A stretch of DNA of 64,000 nucleotides from Auanema rhodensis (Eukaryota; Nematoda; Chromadorea; Rhabditida; Rhabditidae), in NCBI GenBank assembly GCA_964057225.1, contig OZ059900.1, forward strand, positions 22,459,638-22,523,637. The letters run 5' to 3'. Positions 24,261 through 38,274 of the stretch are shown piece after piece; the first letter of the stretch is position 1; every line of letters begins with the position of its first letter. A model generated the notes under the pieces. It worked only from the letters and a program-made list of their open reading frames with translations. It was not told the DNA's origin and did no database searches. A program made the translations under genes and the position numbers.

Positions 24261-27200
24261 TTTGACTTACGATTTCATGTGTTCAAACTCATGCAATGTC
24301 AATGAAACCTAGCTCAAAATTGTTCCTACAACGTCTAATTCCACTTTCACGACAAAAAAACAGGGGTTAGAAAATTAAGGAAATTAGCACATTCTGAGGG
24401 CACGCCCCTTATGGCTAATATTGATTAAATCGATTTTTGTTCATATGAGTCGTCAAATGCAACGAATTTCAGCGTGTTACATACTAAAATGAAGTATTTT
24501 ACATGCTGAACACTAGAAAAATACAAAAACACAGTATTTCCCATGAGAAATATTTTATTATGCTGGAAAACCAGTTTTTGGAAATTTCGCTGTAAACAAG
24601 GTTTTGACTTACGATTTCATGTGTTCAAACTCATGCAATGTCAATGAAACCTAGCTCAAAATTGTTCCTACAACGTCTAGTTCCACTTTCACGACAAAAA
24701 AACAGGGGTTAGAAAATTTAGGAAATTAGCATATTCTGAGGGCACGCCCCTTATGGCTAATATTGATTAAATCGATTTTTGTTCATATGAGTCGTCAAAT
24801 GCAACGAATTTCAGCGTATTACAAACTAAAATGGAGTATTTCACATGCTGAACACTAGAAAAATACAAAAACACAGTATTTCCCATGAGAAATATTTTAT
24901 TATGCTGGAAAACCAGTTTTTGGAAAGTTCGCTGTAAACAAGGTTTTGACTTACGATTTCATGTGTTCAAACTCATGCAATGTCAATGAAACCTAGCTCA
25001 AAATTGTTCCTACAACGTCTAATTCCACTTTCACGACAAAAAAACAGGGGTTAGAAAATTAAGGAAATTAGCACATTCTGAGGGCACGCCCCTTATGGCT
25101 AATATTGATTAAATCGATTTTTGTTCATATGAGTCGTCAAATGCAACGAATTTCAGCGTGTTACATACTAAAATGAAGTATTTTACATGCTGAACACTAG
25201 AGAAATACAAAAACACAGTATTTCCCATAAGAAATATTTTATTATGCTGGAAAACCAGTTTTTGGAAATTTCGCTGTAAACAAGGTTTTGACTTACGATT
25301 TCATGTGTTCAAACTCATGCAATGTCAATGAAACCTAGCTCAAAATTGTTCGTACAACGTCTAGTTCCACTTTCACGACAAAAAAACAGGGGTTAGAAAA
25401 TTAAGGAAATTAGCATATTCTGAGGGCACGCCCCTTATGGCTAATATTGATTAAATCGATTTTTGTTCATATGAGTAGTCAAATGCAACGAATTTCAGCG
25501 TGTTACATACTTAAATGAAGCATTTTACATGCTGAACACTAGAAAAATACAAAAACACAGTATTTCCCATGAGAAATATTTTATTATGCTGGAAACCAGT
25601 TTTTGGAATTTTCGCTGTAAACAAGGTTTTGACTTACGATTTCATGTGTTCAAACTCATGCAATGTCAATAAAACCTAGCTCAAAATTGTTCGTACAACG
25701 TCTAGTTCCACTTTCACGACAAAAAAACAGGGGTTAGAAAATTTAGGAAATTAGCATATTCTGAGGGCACGCCCCTTATGGCTAATATTGATTAAATCGA
25801 TTTTTGTTCATATAAGTCGTCAAATGCAACGAATTTCAGCGTGTTACATACTAAAATGAAGTATTTTACATGCTGAACACTAGAAAAATACAAAAACACA
25901 GTATTTCCCATGAGAAATATTTTATTATGCTGGAAAACCAGTTTTTGGAAATTTCGCTGTAAACAAGGTTATGACTTACGATTTCATGTGTTCAAACTCA
26001 TGCAATGTCAATGAAACCTAGCTCAAAATTGTTCGTACAACGTCTAGTTCCACTTTCACGACAAAAAAACAGGGGTTAGAAAATTTAGGAAATTAGCATA
26101 TTCTGAGGGCACGCCCCTTATGGCTAATATTGATTAAATCGATTTTTGTTCATATGAGTCGTCAAATGCAACGAATTTTAGCGTGTTACATACTAAAATG
26201 AAGCATTTTACATGCTGAACACTAGAAAAATACAAAAACACAGTATTTCCCATGAGAAATATTTTATTATGCTGGAAAACCAGTTTTTGGAAATTTCGCT
26301 GTAAACAAGGTTTTGACTTACGATTTCATGTGTTCAAACTCATGCAATGTCAATGAAACCTAGCTCAAAATTGTTCGTACAACGTCTAGTTCCACTTTCA
26401 CGACAAAAAAACAGGGGTTAGAAAATTAAGGAAATTAGCATATTCTGAGGGCACGCCCCTTATGGCTAATATTGATTAAATCGATTTTTGTTCATATGAG
26501 TAGTCAAATGCAACGAATTTCAGCGTGTTACATACTTAAATGAAGCATTTTACATGCTGAACACTAGAAAAATACAAAAACACAGTATTTCCCATGAGAA
26601 ATATTTTATTATGCTGGAAACCAGTTTTTGGAATTTTCGCTGTAAACAAGGTTTTGACTTACGATTTCATGTGTTCAAACTCATGCAATGTCAATAAAAC
26701 CTAGCTCAAAATTGTTCGTACAACGTCTAGTTCCACTTTCACGACAAAAAAACAGGGGTTAGAAAATTTAGGAAATTAGCATATTCTGAGGGCACGCCCC
26801 TTATGGCTAATATTGATTAAATCGATTTTTGTTCATATAAGTCGTCAAATGCAACGAATTTCAGCGTGTTACATACTAAAATGAAGTATTTTACATGCTG
26901 AACACTAGAAAAATACAAAAACACAGTATTTCCCATGAGAAATATTTTATTATGCTGGAAAACCAGTTTTTGGAAATTTCGCTGTAAACAAGGTTATGAC
27001 TTACGATTTCATGTGTTCAAACTCATGCAATGTCAATGAAACCTAGCTCAAAATTGTTCGTACAACGTCTAGTTCCACTTTCACGACAAAAAAACAGGGG
27101 TTAGAAAATTTAGGAAATTAGCATATTCTGAGGGCACGCCCCTTATGGCTAATATTGATTAAATCGATTTTTGTTCATATGAGTCGTCAAATGCAACGAA

Positions 27201-27677
27201 TTTCAGCGTGTTACATACTAAAATGAAGTATTTTACATGCTGAACACTAGAAAAATACAAAAACACAGTATTTCCCATGAGAAATATTTTATTATGCTGG
27301 AAAACCAGTTTTTGGAAATTTCGCTGTAAACAAGGTTTTGACTTACGATTTCATGTGTTCAAACTCATGCAATGTCAATGAAACCTAGCTCAAAATTGTT
27401 CCTACAACGTCTAGTTCCACTTTCACGACAAAAAACAGGGGTTAGAAAATTAAGGAAATTAGCATATTCTGAGGGCACGCCCCTTATGGCTAATATTGAT
27501 TAAATCGATTTTTGTTCATATGAGTCGTCAAATGCAACGAATTTCAGCGTGTTACATACTAAAATGAACCATTTTACATGCTGAACACTAGAAAAATACA
27601 AAAACACAGTATTTCCCATGAGAAATATTTTATTATGCTGGAAAACCACTTTTTGGAAATTTCGCTGTAAACAAGGT
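24261..27677. repeat. Second 10-mer higher-order repeat (7-mer plus trimer)
   Basis: Starts are 24261, 24603, 24945, 25287, 25628, 25970, 26312, 26653, 26995 and 27337. It repeats the preceding 7-mer, but the trimer at 25287-26311 (GAGTAGTC; CAATAAAACC; GGTTATGAC) is duplicated at 26312-27336 before the final GAACCATT monomer. The monomer at 25970 is a hybrid: its first part is GGTTATGAC type and its second part is TTTTAGCGTG type. The architecture is the same as at 14011, with different monomers. Confidence 0.9.
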
Positions 27678-30412
27678 TTTGACTTACGATTTCATGTGTT
27701 CAAACTCATGCAATGTCAATGAAACCTAGCTCAAAACTGTTCCTACAACGTCTAGTTCCACTTTCACGACAAAAAAACAGGGGTTAGAAAATTAAGGAAA
27801 TTAGCATATTCTGAGGGCACGACCTTTATGGCTAATATTGATTAAATCGATTTTTGTTCATATGAGTCGTCAAATGCAACGAATTTCAGCGTGTTACATA
27901 CTAAAGTGAAGCATTTTACATGCTGAACACTATAAAAATACAAAAACACAGTATTTCCCATGATAAATATTTTATTATGCTGGAAAACCAGTTTTTGGAA
28001 ATTTCGCTGTAAACAAGGTTTTGACTTACGATTTCATGTGTTCAAACTCATGCAATGTCAATGAAACCTAGCTCAAAACTGTTCGTACAACGTCTAGTTC
28101 CACTTTCACGACAAAAAAACAGGGGTTAGAAAATTTAGGAAATTAGCATATTCTGAGGGCACGCCCCTTATGGCTAATATTGATTAAATCGATTTTTGTT
28201 CATATGAGTCGTCAAATGCAACGAATTTCAGCGTGTTACATACTAAAATGAAGTATTTTACATGCTGAACACTAGAAAAATACAAAAACACAGTATTTCC
28301 CATAAGAAATATTTTATTATGCTGGAAAACCAGTTTTTGGAAATTTCGCTGTAAACAAGGTTTTGACTTACGATTTCATGTGTTCAAACTCATGCAATGT
28401 CAATGAAACCTAGCTCAAAATTGTTCGTACAACGTCTAGTTCCACTTTCACGACAAAAAAACAGGGGTTAGAAAATTAAGGAAATTAGCATATTCTGAGG
28501 GCACGCCCCTTATGGCTAATATTGATTAAATCGATTTTTGTTCATATGAGTCGTCAAATGCAACGAATTTCAGCGTGTTACATACTGAAATGAAGCATTT
28601 TACATGCTGAACACTAGAAAAATACAAAAACACAGTTTTTCCCATGAGAAATATTTTATTATGCTGGAAAACCAGTTTTTGGAAATTTCGCTGTAAACAA
28701 GGTTTTGACTTACGATTTCATGTGTTCAAACTCATGCAATGTCAATGAAACCTAGCTCAAAACTGTTCGTACAACGTCTAGTTCCACTTTCACGACAAAA
28801 AAACAGGGGTTAGAAAATTTAGGAAATTAGCACATTCTGAGGGCACGCCCCTTATGGCTAATATTGATTAAATCGATTTTTGTTCATATGAGTCGTCAAA
28901 TGCAACGAATTTCAGCGTGTTACATACTAAAATGAAGTATTTTACATGCTGAACACTAGAAAAATACAAAAACACAGTATTTCCCATAAGAAATATTTTA
29001 TTATGCTGGAAAACCAGTTTTTGGAAATTTCGCTGTAAACAAGGTTTTGACTTACGATTTCATGTGTTCAAACTCATGCAATGTCAATGAAACCTTGCTC
29101 AAAATTGTTCCTACAACGTCTAGTTACACTTTCACGACAAAAAAACAGGGGTTAGAAAATTAAGGAAATTAGCATATTCTGAGGGCACGCCCCTTATGGC
29201 TAATATTGATTAAATCGATTTTTGTGCATATGAGTCGTCAAATGCAACGAATTTCAGCGTGTTACATACTAAAATGAAGTATTTTACATGCTGAACACTA
29301 GAAAAATACAAAAACACAGTATTTCCCATGAGAAATATTTTATTATGCTGGAAAACCAGTTTTTGGAAATTTCGCTGTAAACAAGGTTTTGACTTACGAT
29401 TTCATGTGTTCAAACTCATGCAATGTCAATGAAACCTAGCTCAAAATTGTTCGTACAACGTCTAGTTCCACTTTCACGACAAAAAAACAGGGGTTAGAAA
29501 ATTAAGGAAATTAGCATATTCTGAGGGCACGCCCCTTATGGCTAATATTGATTAAATCGATTTTTGTTCATATGAGTCGTCAAATGCAACGAATTTCAGC
29601 GTGTTACACACTAAAATGAAGCATTTTACATGCTGAACACTAGAAAAATACAAAAACACAGTATTTCCCATGAGAAATATTTTATTATACTGGAAACCAG
29701 TTTTTGGAATTTTCGCTGTAAACAAGGTTTTGACTTACGATTTCATGTGTTCAAACTCATGCAATGTCAATGAAACCTAGCTCAAAATTGTTCCTACAAC
29801 GTCTAGTTCCACTTTCACGACAAAAAAACAGGGGTTAGAAAATTTAGGAAATTAGCATATTCTGAGGGCACGCCCCTTATGGCTAATATTGATTAAATCG
29901 ATTTTTGTTCATATGAGTCGTCAAATGCAACGAATTTCAGCGTGTTACATACTAAAATGAAGCATTTTACATGCTGAACACTAGAAAAATACAAAAACAC
30001 AGTTTTTCCCATGAGAAATATTTTATTATGCTGGAAAACCAGTTTTTGGAAATTTCGCTGTAAACAAGGTTTTGACTTACGATTTCATGTGTTCAAACTC
30101 ATGCAATGTCAATGAAACCTAGCTCAAAATTGTTCGTACAACGTCTAGTTCCACTTTCACGACAAAAAAACAGGGGTTAGAAAATTTAGGAAATTAGCAT
30201 ATTCTGAGGGCACGCCCCTTATGGCTAATATTGATTAAATCGATTTTTGTTCATATGAGTCGTCAAATGCAACGAATTTCATCGTGTTACATACTAAAAT
30301 GAAGTATTTTACATGCTGAACACTAGAAAAATACAAAAACACAGTATTTCCCATGAGAAATATTTTATTATGCTGGAAAACCAGTTTTTGGAAGTTTCGC
30401 TGTAAACAAGGT
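27678..30412. repeat. Array segment: eight mixed monomers
   Basis: Starts are 27678, 28020, 28362, 28704, 29046, 29388, 29729 and 30071. The first has AAAACTGTTCC, GCACGACC and CATGATAAAT, and shares the first two types of mark with the monomer at 46817. The copy at 29046 has private CTAGTTACAC and TTTGTGCAT. Monomers from 29388 onward mirror 343-1367 near the left end. Confidence 0.82.
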
Positions 30413-33148
30413 TTTGACTTACGATTTCATGTGTTCAAACTCATGCAATGTCAATGAAACCTAGCTCAAAATTGTTCCTACAACGTCTAATTCCACTTTC
30501 ACGACAAAAAAACAGGGGTTAGAAAATTAAGGAAATTAGCATATTCTGAGGGCACGCCCCTTATGGCTAATATTGATTAAATCGATTTTTGTTCATATGA
30601 GTCGTCAAATGCAACGAATTTCAGCCTGTTACATACTAAAATGAATCATTTCACATGCTGAACACTAGAAAAATACAAAAACACAGTATTTCCCATGAGA
30701 AATATTTTATTATGCTGGAAAACCAGTTTTTGGAAAGTTCGCTGTAAACAAGGTTTTGACTTACGATTTCATGTGTTCAAACTCATGCAATGTCAATGAA
30801 ACCTAGCTCAAAATTGTTCGTACAACGTCTAGTTCCACTTTCACGACAAAAAAACAGGGGTTAGAAAATTAAGGAAATTAGCATATTCTGAGGGCACGCC
30901 CCTTATGGCTAATATTGATTAAATCGATTTTTGTTCATATGAGTCGTCAAATGCAATTAATTTCAGCGTGTTACATACTAAAATGAAGCATTTTACATGC
31001 TGAACACTAAAAAAATACAAAAACACAGTATTTCCCATGAGAAATATTTTATTATGCTGGAAAACGAGTTTTTGGAAATTTCGCTGTAAACAAGGTTTTG
31101 ACTTACGATTTCATGTGTTCAAACTCATGCAATGTCAATGAAACCTAGCTCAAAATTGTTCCTACAACGTCTAGTTCCACTTTCACGACAAAAAAACAGG
31201 GGTTAGAAAATTAAGGAAATTAGCATATTCTGAGGGCACGCCCCTTATGGCTAATATTGATTAAATCGATTTTTGTTCATATGAGTCGTCAAATGCAACG
31301 AATTTCAGCGTGTTACATACTAAAATGAAGCATTTTACATGCTGAACACTAGAAAAATACAAAAACACAGTATTTCCCATGAGAAATATTTTATTATGCT
31401 GGAAAACCAGTTTTTGGAAATTTCGCTGTAAACAAGGTTTTGACTTACGATTTCATGTGTTCAAACTCATGCAATGTCAATGAAACCTAGCTCAAAATTG
31501 TTCCTACAACGTCTAGTTCCACTTTCACGACAAAAAAACAGGGGTTAGAAAATTTAGGAAATTAGCATATTCTGAGGGCACGCCCCTTATGGCTAATATT
31601 GATTAAATCGATTTTTGTTCATATGAGTCGTCAAATGCAACGAATTTCAGCGTGTTACATACTAAAATGAAGTATTTTACATGCTGAACACTAGAAAAGT
31701 ACAAAAACACAGTATTTCCCATAAGAAATATTTTATTATACTGGAAACCAGTTTTTGGAATTTTCGCTGTAAACAAGGTTTTGACTTACGATTTCATGTG
31801 TTCAAACTCATGCAATGTCAATGAAACCTAGCTCAAAATTGTTCGTACAACGTCTAGTTCCACTTTCACGACAAAAAAACAGGGGTTAGAAAATTAAGGA
31901 AATTAGCATATTCTGAGGGCACGCCCCCCCTTATGGCTAATATTGATTAAATCGATTTTTGTTCATATGAGTCGTCAAATGCAATTAATTTCAGCGTGTT
32001 ACATACTTAAATGAAGCATTTTACATGCTGAACACTAGAAAAATACAAAAACACAGTATTTCCCATAAGAAATATTTTATTATACTGGAAACCAGTTTTT
32101 GGAATTTTCGCTGTAAACAAGGTTTTGACTTACGATTTCATGTGTTCAAACTCATGCAATGTCAATGAAACCTAGCTCAAAACTGTTCGTACAACGTCTA
32201 GTTCCACTTTCACGACAAAAAAACAGGGGTTAGAAAATTTAGGAAATTAGCATATTCTGAGGGCACGCCCCTTATGGCTAATATTGATTAAATCGATTTT
32301 TGTTCATATGAGTCGTCAAATGCAACGAATTTCAGCGTGTTACATACTAAAATGAAGCATTTTACATGCTGAACACTAGAAAAATACAAAAACACAGTTT
32401 TTCCCATGAGAAATATTTTATTATGCTGGAAAACCAGTTTTTGGAAGTTTCGCTGTAAACAAGGTTTTGACTTACGATTTCATGTGTTCAAACTCATGCA
32501 ATGTCAATGAAACCTAGCTCAAAATTGTTCCTACAACGTCTAATTCCACTTTCACGACAAAAAAACAGGGGTTAGAAAATTAAGGAAATTAGCATATTCT
32601 GAGGGCACGCCCCTTATGGCTAATATTGATTAAATCGATTTTTGTTCATATGAGTCGTCAAATGCAACGAATTTCAGCGTGTTACATACTAAAATGAAGC
32701 ATTTTACATGCTGAACACTAGAAAAATACAAAAACACAGTTTTTCCCATGAGAAATATTTTATTATGCTGGAAAACCAGTTTTTGGAAGTTTCGCTGTAA
32801 ACAAGGTTTTGACTTACGATTTCATGTGTTCAAACTCATGCAATGTCAATGAAACCTAGCTCAAAATTGTTCCTACAACGTCTAATTCCACTTTCACGAC
32901 AAAAAAACAGGGGTTAGAAAATTAAGGAAATTAGCATATTCTGAGGGCACGCCCCTTATGGCTAATATTGATTAAATCGATTTTTGTTCATATGAGTCGT
33001 CAAATGCAACGAATTTCAGCGTGTTACATACTAAAATGAAGCATTTTACATGCTGAACACTATAAAAATACAAAAACACAGTATTTCCCATGAGAAATAT
33101 TTTATTATGCTGGAAACCAGTTTTTGGAATTTTCGCTGTAAACAAGGT
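30413..33148. repeat. 8-mer higher-order step, first copy
   Basis: Starts are 30413, 30755, 31097, 31439, 31780, 32124, 32466 and 32808. From the second half of the first monomer to the 7-C run in the fifth it aligns with 33149 onward at an offset of 2736 bp: CAGCCTG; CAATTAATTTC with AAAACGAG; a plain monomer; GAAAAGTAC with CATAAG; then the 7-C run. The change GAATCATTTCAC near 30643 is private. Confidence 0.88.
31780..32123. repeat. 344-bp monomer with 7-C run
   Basis: GCACGCCCCCCCTTATGG replaces the usual four-C run, adding 3 bp in the inner loop and stem of the dyad; one A is lost elsewhere. The same expansion occurs in only one other copy, 34516-34860 (345 bp). A shared rare insertion eight monomers apart is strong evidence for common descent of those two blocks. 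Confidence 0.95.
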
Positions 33149-34860
33149 TTTGACTTACGATTTCATGTGTTCAAACTCATGCAATGAAAATGAAACCTAG
33201 CTCAAAATTGTTCCTACAACGTCTAGTTCCACTTTCACGACAACAAAACAGGGGTTAGAAAATTAAGGAAATTAGCATATTCTGAGGGCACGCCCCTTAT
33301 GGCTAATATTGATTAAATCGATTTTTGTTCATATGAGTCGTCAAATGCAACGAATTTCAGCCTGTTACATACTAAAATGAAGCATTTCACATGCTGAACA
33401 CTAGAAAAATACAAAAACACAGTATTTCCCATGAGAAATATTTTATTATGCTGGAAAACCAGTTTTTGGAAAGTTCGCTGTAAACAAGGTTTTGACTTAC
33501 GATTTCATGTGTTCAAACTCATGCAATGTCAATGAAACCTAGCTCAAAATTGTTCGTACAACGTCTAGTTCCACTTTCACGACAAAAAAACAGGGGTTAG
33601 AAAATTAAGGAAATTAGCATATTCTGAGGGCACGCCCCTTATGGCTAATATTGATTAAATCGATTTTTGTTCATATGAGTCGTCAAATGCAATTAATTTC
33701 AGCGTGTTACATACTAAAATGAAGCATTTTACATGCTGAACACTAAAAAAATACAAAAACACAGTATTTCCCATGAGAAATATTTTATTATGCTGGAAAA
33801 CGAGTTTTTGGAAATTTCGCTGTAAACAAGGTTTTGACTTACGATTTCATGTGTTCAAACTCATGCAATGTCAATGAAACCTAGCTCAAAATTGTTCCTA
33901 CAACGTCTAGTTCCACTTTCACGACAAAAAAACAGGGGTTAGAAAATTAAGGAAATTAGCATATTCTGAGGGCACGCCCCTTATGGCTAATATTGATTAA
34001 ATCGATTTTTGTTCATATGAGTCGTCAAATGCAACGAATTTCAGCGTGTTACATACTAAAATGAAGCATTTTACATGCTGAACACTAGAAAAATACAAAA
34101 ACACAGTATTTCCCATGAGAAATATTTTATTATGCTGGAAAACCAGTTTTTGGAAATTTCGCTGTAAACAAGGTTTTGACTTACGATTTCATGTGTTCAA
34201 ACTCATGCAATGTCAATGAAACCTAGCTCAAAATTGTTCCTACAACGTCTAGTTCCACTTTCACGACAAAAAAACAGGGGTTAGAAAATTTAGGAAATTA
34301 GCATATTCTGAGGGCACGCCCCTTATGGCTAATATTGATTAAATCGATTTTTGTTCATATGAGTCGTCAAATGCAACGAATTTCAGCGTGTTACATACTA
34401 AAATGAAGTATTTTACATGCTGAACACTAGAAAAGTACAAAAACACAGTATTTCCCATAAGAAATATTTTATTATACTGGAAACCAGTTTTTGGAATTTT
34501 CGCTGTAAACAAGGTTTTGACTTACGATTTCATGTGTTCAAACTCATGCAATGTCAATGAAACCTAGCTCAAAATTGTTCGTACAACGTCTAGTTCCACT
34601 TTCACGACAAAAAAACAGGGGTTAGAAAATTAAGGAAATTAGCATATTCTGAGGGCACGCCCCCCCTTATGGCTAATATTGATTAAATCGATTTTTGTTC
34701 ATATGAGTCGTCAAATGCAACGAATTTCAGCGTGTTACATACTAAAATGAAGCATTTTACATGCTGAACACTAGAAAAATACAAAAACACAGTTTTTCCC
34801 ATGAGAAATATTTTATTATGCTGGAAAACCAGTTTTTGGAAGTTTCGCTGTAAACAAGGT
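33149..34860. repeat. 8-mer higher-order step, second copy (5 monomers)
   Basis: Starts are 33149, 33491, 33833, 34175 and 34516. It follows the order of 30413-31970. The last monomer (345 bp) keeps the 7-C run but switches after it to the type with CAACGAATTTC, GTTTTTCCC and GGAAGTTTCG, which matches 32466 and not 31780. The crossover therefore lies between about monomer base 148 and base 200. Confidence 0.88.
34516..34860. repeat. 345-bp monomer with 7-C run
   Basis: This is the longest monomer in the window. It has the same 7-C run as the monomer at 31780, but its right part is of another type, so it is a hybrid monomer. Confidence 0.95.
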
Positions 34861-37248
34861 TTTGACTTACGATTTCATGTGTTCAAACTCATGCAATGTC
34901 AATGAAACCTAGCTCAAAATTGTTCCTACAACGTCTAATTCCACTTTCACGACAAAAAAACAGGGGTTAGAAAATTAAGGAAATTAGCATATTCTGAGGG
35001 CACGCCCCTTATGGCTAATATTGATTAAATCGATTTTTGTTCATATGAGTCGTCAAATGCAACGAATTTCAGCGTGTTACATACTAAAATGAAGCATTTT
35101 ACATGCTGAACACTATAAAAATACAAAAACACAGTATTTCCCATGAGAAATATTTTATTATGCTGGAAACCAGTTTTTGGAATTTTCGCTGTAAACAAGG
35201 TTTTGACTTACGATTTCATGTGTTCAAACTCATGCAATGTCAATAAAACCTAGCTCAAAATTGTTCGTACAACGTCTAGTTCCACTTTCACGACAAAAAA
35301 ACAGGGGTTAGAAAATTTAGGAAATTAGCATATTCTGAGGGCACGCCCCTTATGGCTAATATTGATTAAATCGATTTTTGTTCATATGAGTCGTCAAATG
35401 CAACGAATTTCATCGTGTTACATACTTAAATGAAGTATTTTACATGCTGAACACTAGAAAAATACAAAAAACAGTATTTCCCATGAGAAATATTTTATTA
35501 TGCTGGAAAACCAGTTTTTGGAAATTTCGCTGTAAACAAGGTTTTGACTTACGATTTCATGTGTTCAAACTCATGCAATGTCAATGAAACCTAGCTCAAA
35601 ATTGTTCGTACAACGTCTAGTTCCACTTTCACGACAAAAAAACAGGGGTTAGAAAATTTAGGAAATTAGCATATTCTGAGGGCACGCCCCTTATGGCTAA
35701 TATTGATTAAATCGATTTTTGTTCATATGAGTCGTCAAATGCAACGAATTTCATCGTGTTACATACTAAAATGAAGTATTTTACATGCTGAACACTAGAA
35801 AAATACAAAAAACAGTATTTCCCATGAGAAATATTTTATTATGCTGGAAAACCAGTTTTTGGAAGTTTCGCTGTAAACAAGGTTTTGACTTACGATTTCA
35901 TGTGTTCAAACTCATGCAATGTCAATGAAACCTAGCTCAAAATTGTTCCTACAACGTCTAATTCCACTTTCACGACAAAAAAACAGGGGTTAGAAAATTA
36001 AGGAAATTAGCATATTCTGAGGGCACGCCCCTTATGGCTAATATTGATTAAATCGATTTTTGTTCATATGAGTCGTCAAATGCAACGAATTTCAGCGTGT
36101 TACATACTAAAATGAAGCATTTTACATGCTGAACACTATAAAAATACAAAAACACAGTATTTCCCATGAGAAATATTTTATTATGCTGGAAACCAGTTTT
36201 TGGAATTTTCGCTGTAAACAAGGTTTTGACTTACGATTTCATGTGTTCAAACTCATGCAATGTCAATAAAACCTAGCTCAAAATTGTTCGTACAACGTCT
36301 AGTTCCACTTTCACGACAAAAAAACAGGGGTTAGAAAATTTAGGAAATTAGCATATTCTGAGGGCACGCCCCTTATGGCTAATATTGATTAAATCGATTT
36401 TTGTTCATATGAGTCGTCAAATGCAACGAATTTCATCGTGTTACATACTAAAATGAAGTATTTTACATGCTGAACACTAGAAAAATACAAAAAACAGTAT
36501 TTCCCATGAGAAATATTTTATTATGCTGGAAAACCAGTTTTTGGAAGTTTCGCTGTAAACAAGGTTTTGACTTACGATTTCATGTGTTCAAACTCATGCA
36601 ATGTCAATGAAACCTAGCTCAAAATTGTTCCTACAACGTCTAATTCCACTTTCACGACAAAAAAACAGGGGTTAGAAAATTAAGGAAATTAGCATATTCT
36701 GAGGGCACGCCCCTTATGGCTAATATTGATTAAATCGATTTTTGTTCATATGAGTCGTCAAATGCAACGAATTTCAGCGTGTTACATACTAAAATGAAGC
36801 ATTTTACATGCTGAACACTATAAAAATACAAAAACACAGTATTTCCCATGAGAAATATTTTATTATGCTGGAAAACCAGTTTTTGGAAATTTCGCTGTAA
36901 ACAAGGTTTTGACTTACGATTTCATGTGTTCAAACTCATGCAATGTCAATGAAACCTAGCTCAAAATTGTTCCTACAACGTCTAGTTCCACTTTCACGAC
37001 AAAAAACAGGGGTTAGAAAATTAAGGAAATTAGCATATTCTGAGGGCACGCCCCTTATGGCTAATATTGATTAAATCGATTTTTGTTCATATGAGTCGTC
37101 AAATGCAACGAATTTCAGCGTGTTACATACTAAAATGAAGCATTTTACATGCTGAACACTAGAAAAATACAAAAACACAGTATTTCCCATGAGAAATATT
37201 TTATTATGCTGGAAAACCAGTTTTTGGAAAGTTCGCTGTAAACAAGGT
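34861..37248. repeat. Array segment with one-base deletion marker
   Basis: Starts are 34861, 35202, 35543, 35884, 36225, 36566 and 36908. Three monomers (35202, 35543, 36225) read ACAAAAAACAGT instead of ACAAAAACACAGT, a one-base deletion found nowhere else. CAATAAAACC occurs at 35242 and 36264. The monomer at 36225 looks like the first part of 35202 joined to the second part of 35543, so this patch has changed between trimer and dimer periods. Confidence 0.85.
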
Positions 37249-38274
37249 TTTGACTTACGATTTCATGTGTTCAAACTCATGCAATGTCAATGAAACCTAG
37301 CTCAAAATTGTTCGTACAACGTCTAGTTCCACTTTCACGACAAAAAAACAGGGGTTAGAAAATTAAGGAAATTAGCATATTCTGAGGGCACGCCCCTTAT
37401 GGCTAATATTGATTAAATCGATTTTTGTTCATATGAGTCGTCAAATGCAATTAATTTCAGCGTGTTACATACTAAAATGAAGCATTTTACATGCTGAACA
37501 CTAAAAAAATACAAAAACACAGTATTTCCCATGAGAAATATTTTATTATGCTGGAAAACCAGTTTTTGGAAAGTTCGCTGTAAACAAGGTTTTGACTTAC
37601 GATTTCATGTGTTCAAACTCATGCAATGTCAATGAAACCTAGCTCAAAATTGTTCGTACAACGTCTAGTTCCACTTTCACGACAAAAAAACAGGGGTTAG
37701 AAAATTAAGGAAATTAGCATATTCTGAGGGCACGCCCCTTATGGCTAATATTGATTAAATCGATTTTTGTTCATATGAGTCGTCAAATGCAATTAATTTC
37801 AGCGTGTTACATACTAAAATGAAGCATTTTACATGCTGAACACTAAAAAAATACAAAAACACAGTATTTCCCATGAGAAATATTTTATTATGCTGGAAAA
37901 CCAGTTTTTGGAAAGTTCGCTGTAAACAAGGTTTTGACTTACGATTTCATGTGTTCAAACTCATGCAATGTCAATGAAACCTAGCTCAAAATTGTTCGTA
38001 CAACGTCTAGTTCCACTTTCACGACAAAAAAACAGGGGTTAGAAAATTAAGGAAATTAGCATATTCTGAGGGCACGCCCCTTATGGCTAATATTGATTAA
38101 ATCGATTTTTGTTCATATGAGTCGTCAAATGCAATTAATTTCAGCGTGTTACATACTAAAATGAAGCATTTTACATGCTGAACACTAAAAAAATACAAAA
38201 ACACAGTATTTCCCATGAGAAATATTTTATTATGCTGGAAAACGAGTTTTTGGAAATTTCGCTGTAAACAAGGT
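37249..38274. repeat. Three near-identical adjacent monomers
   Basis: Starts are 37249, 37591 and 37933. All are of the type TTCGTAC, CAATTAATTTC and CTAAAAAAATAC. By eye the first two look identical over 342 bp, and the third differs only near the end (AAAACGAG and GGAAATTTCG). Further look-alikes of the first two lie at 39643 and 43400. This is the youngest-looking expansion in the window. Confidence 0.85.
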
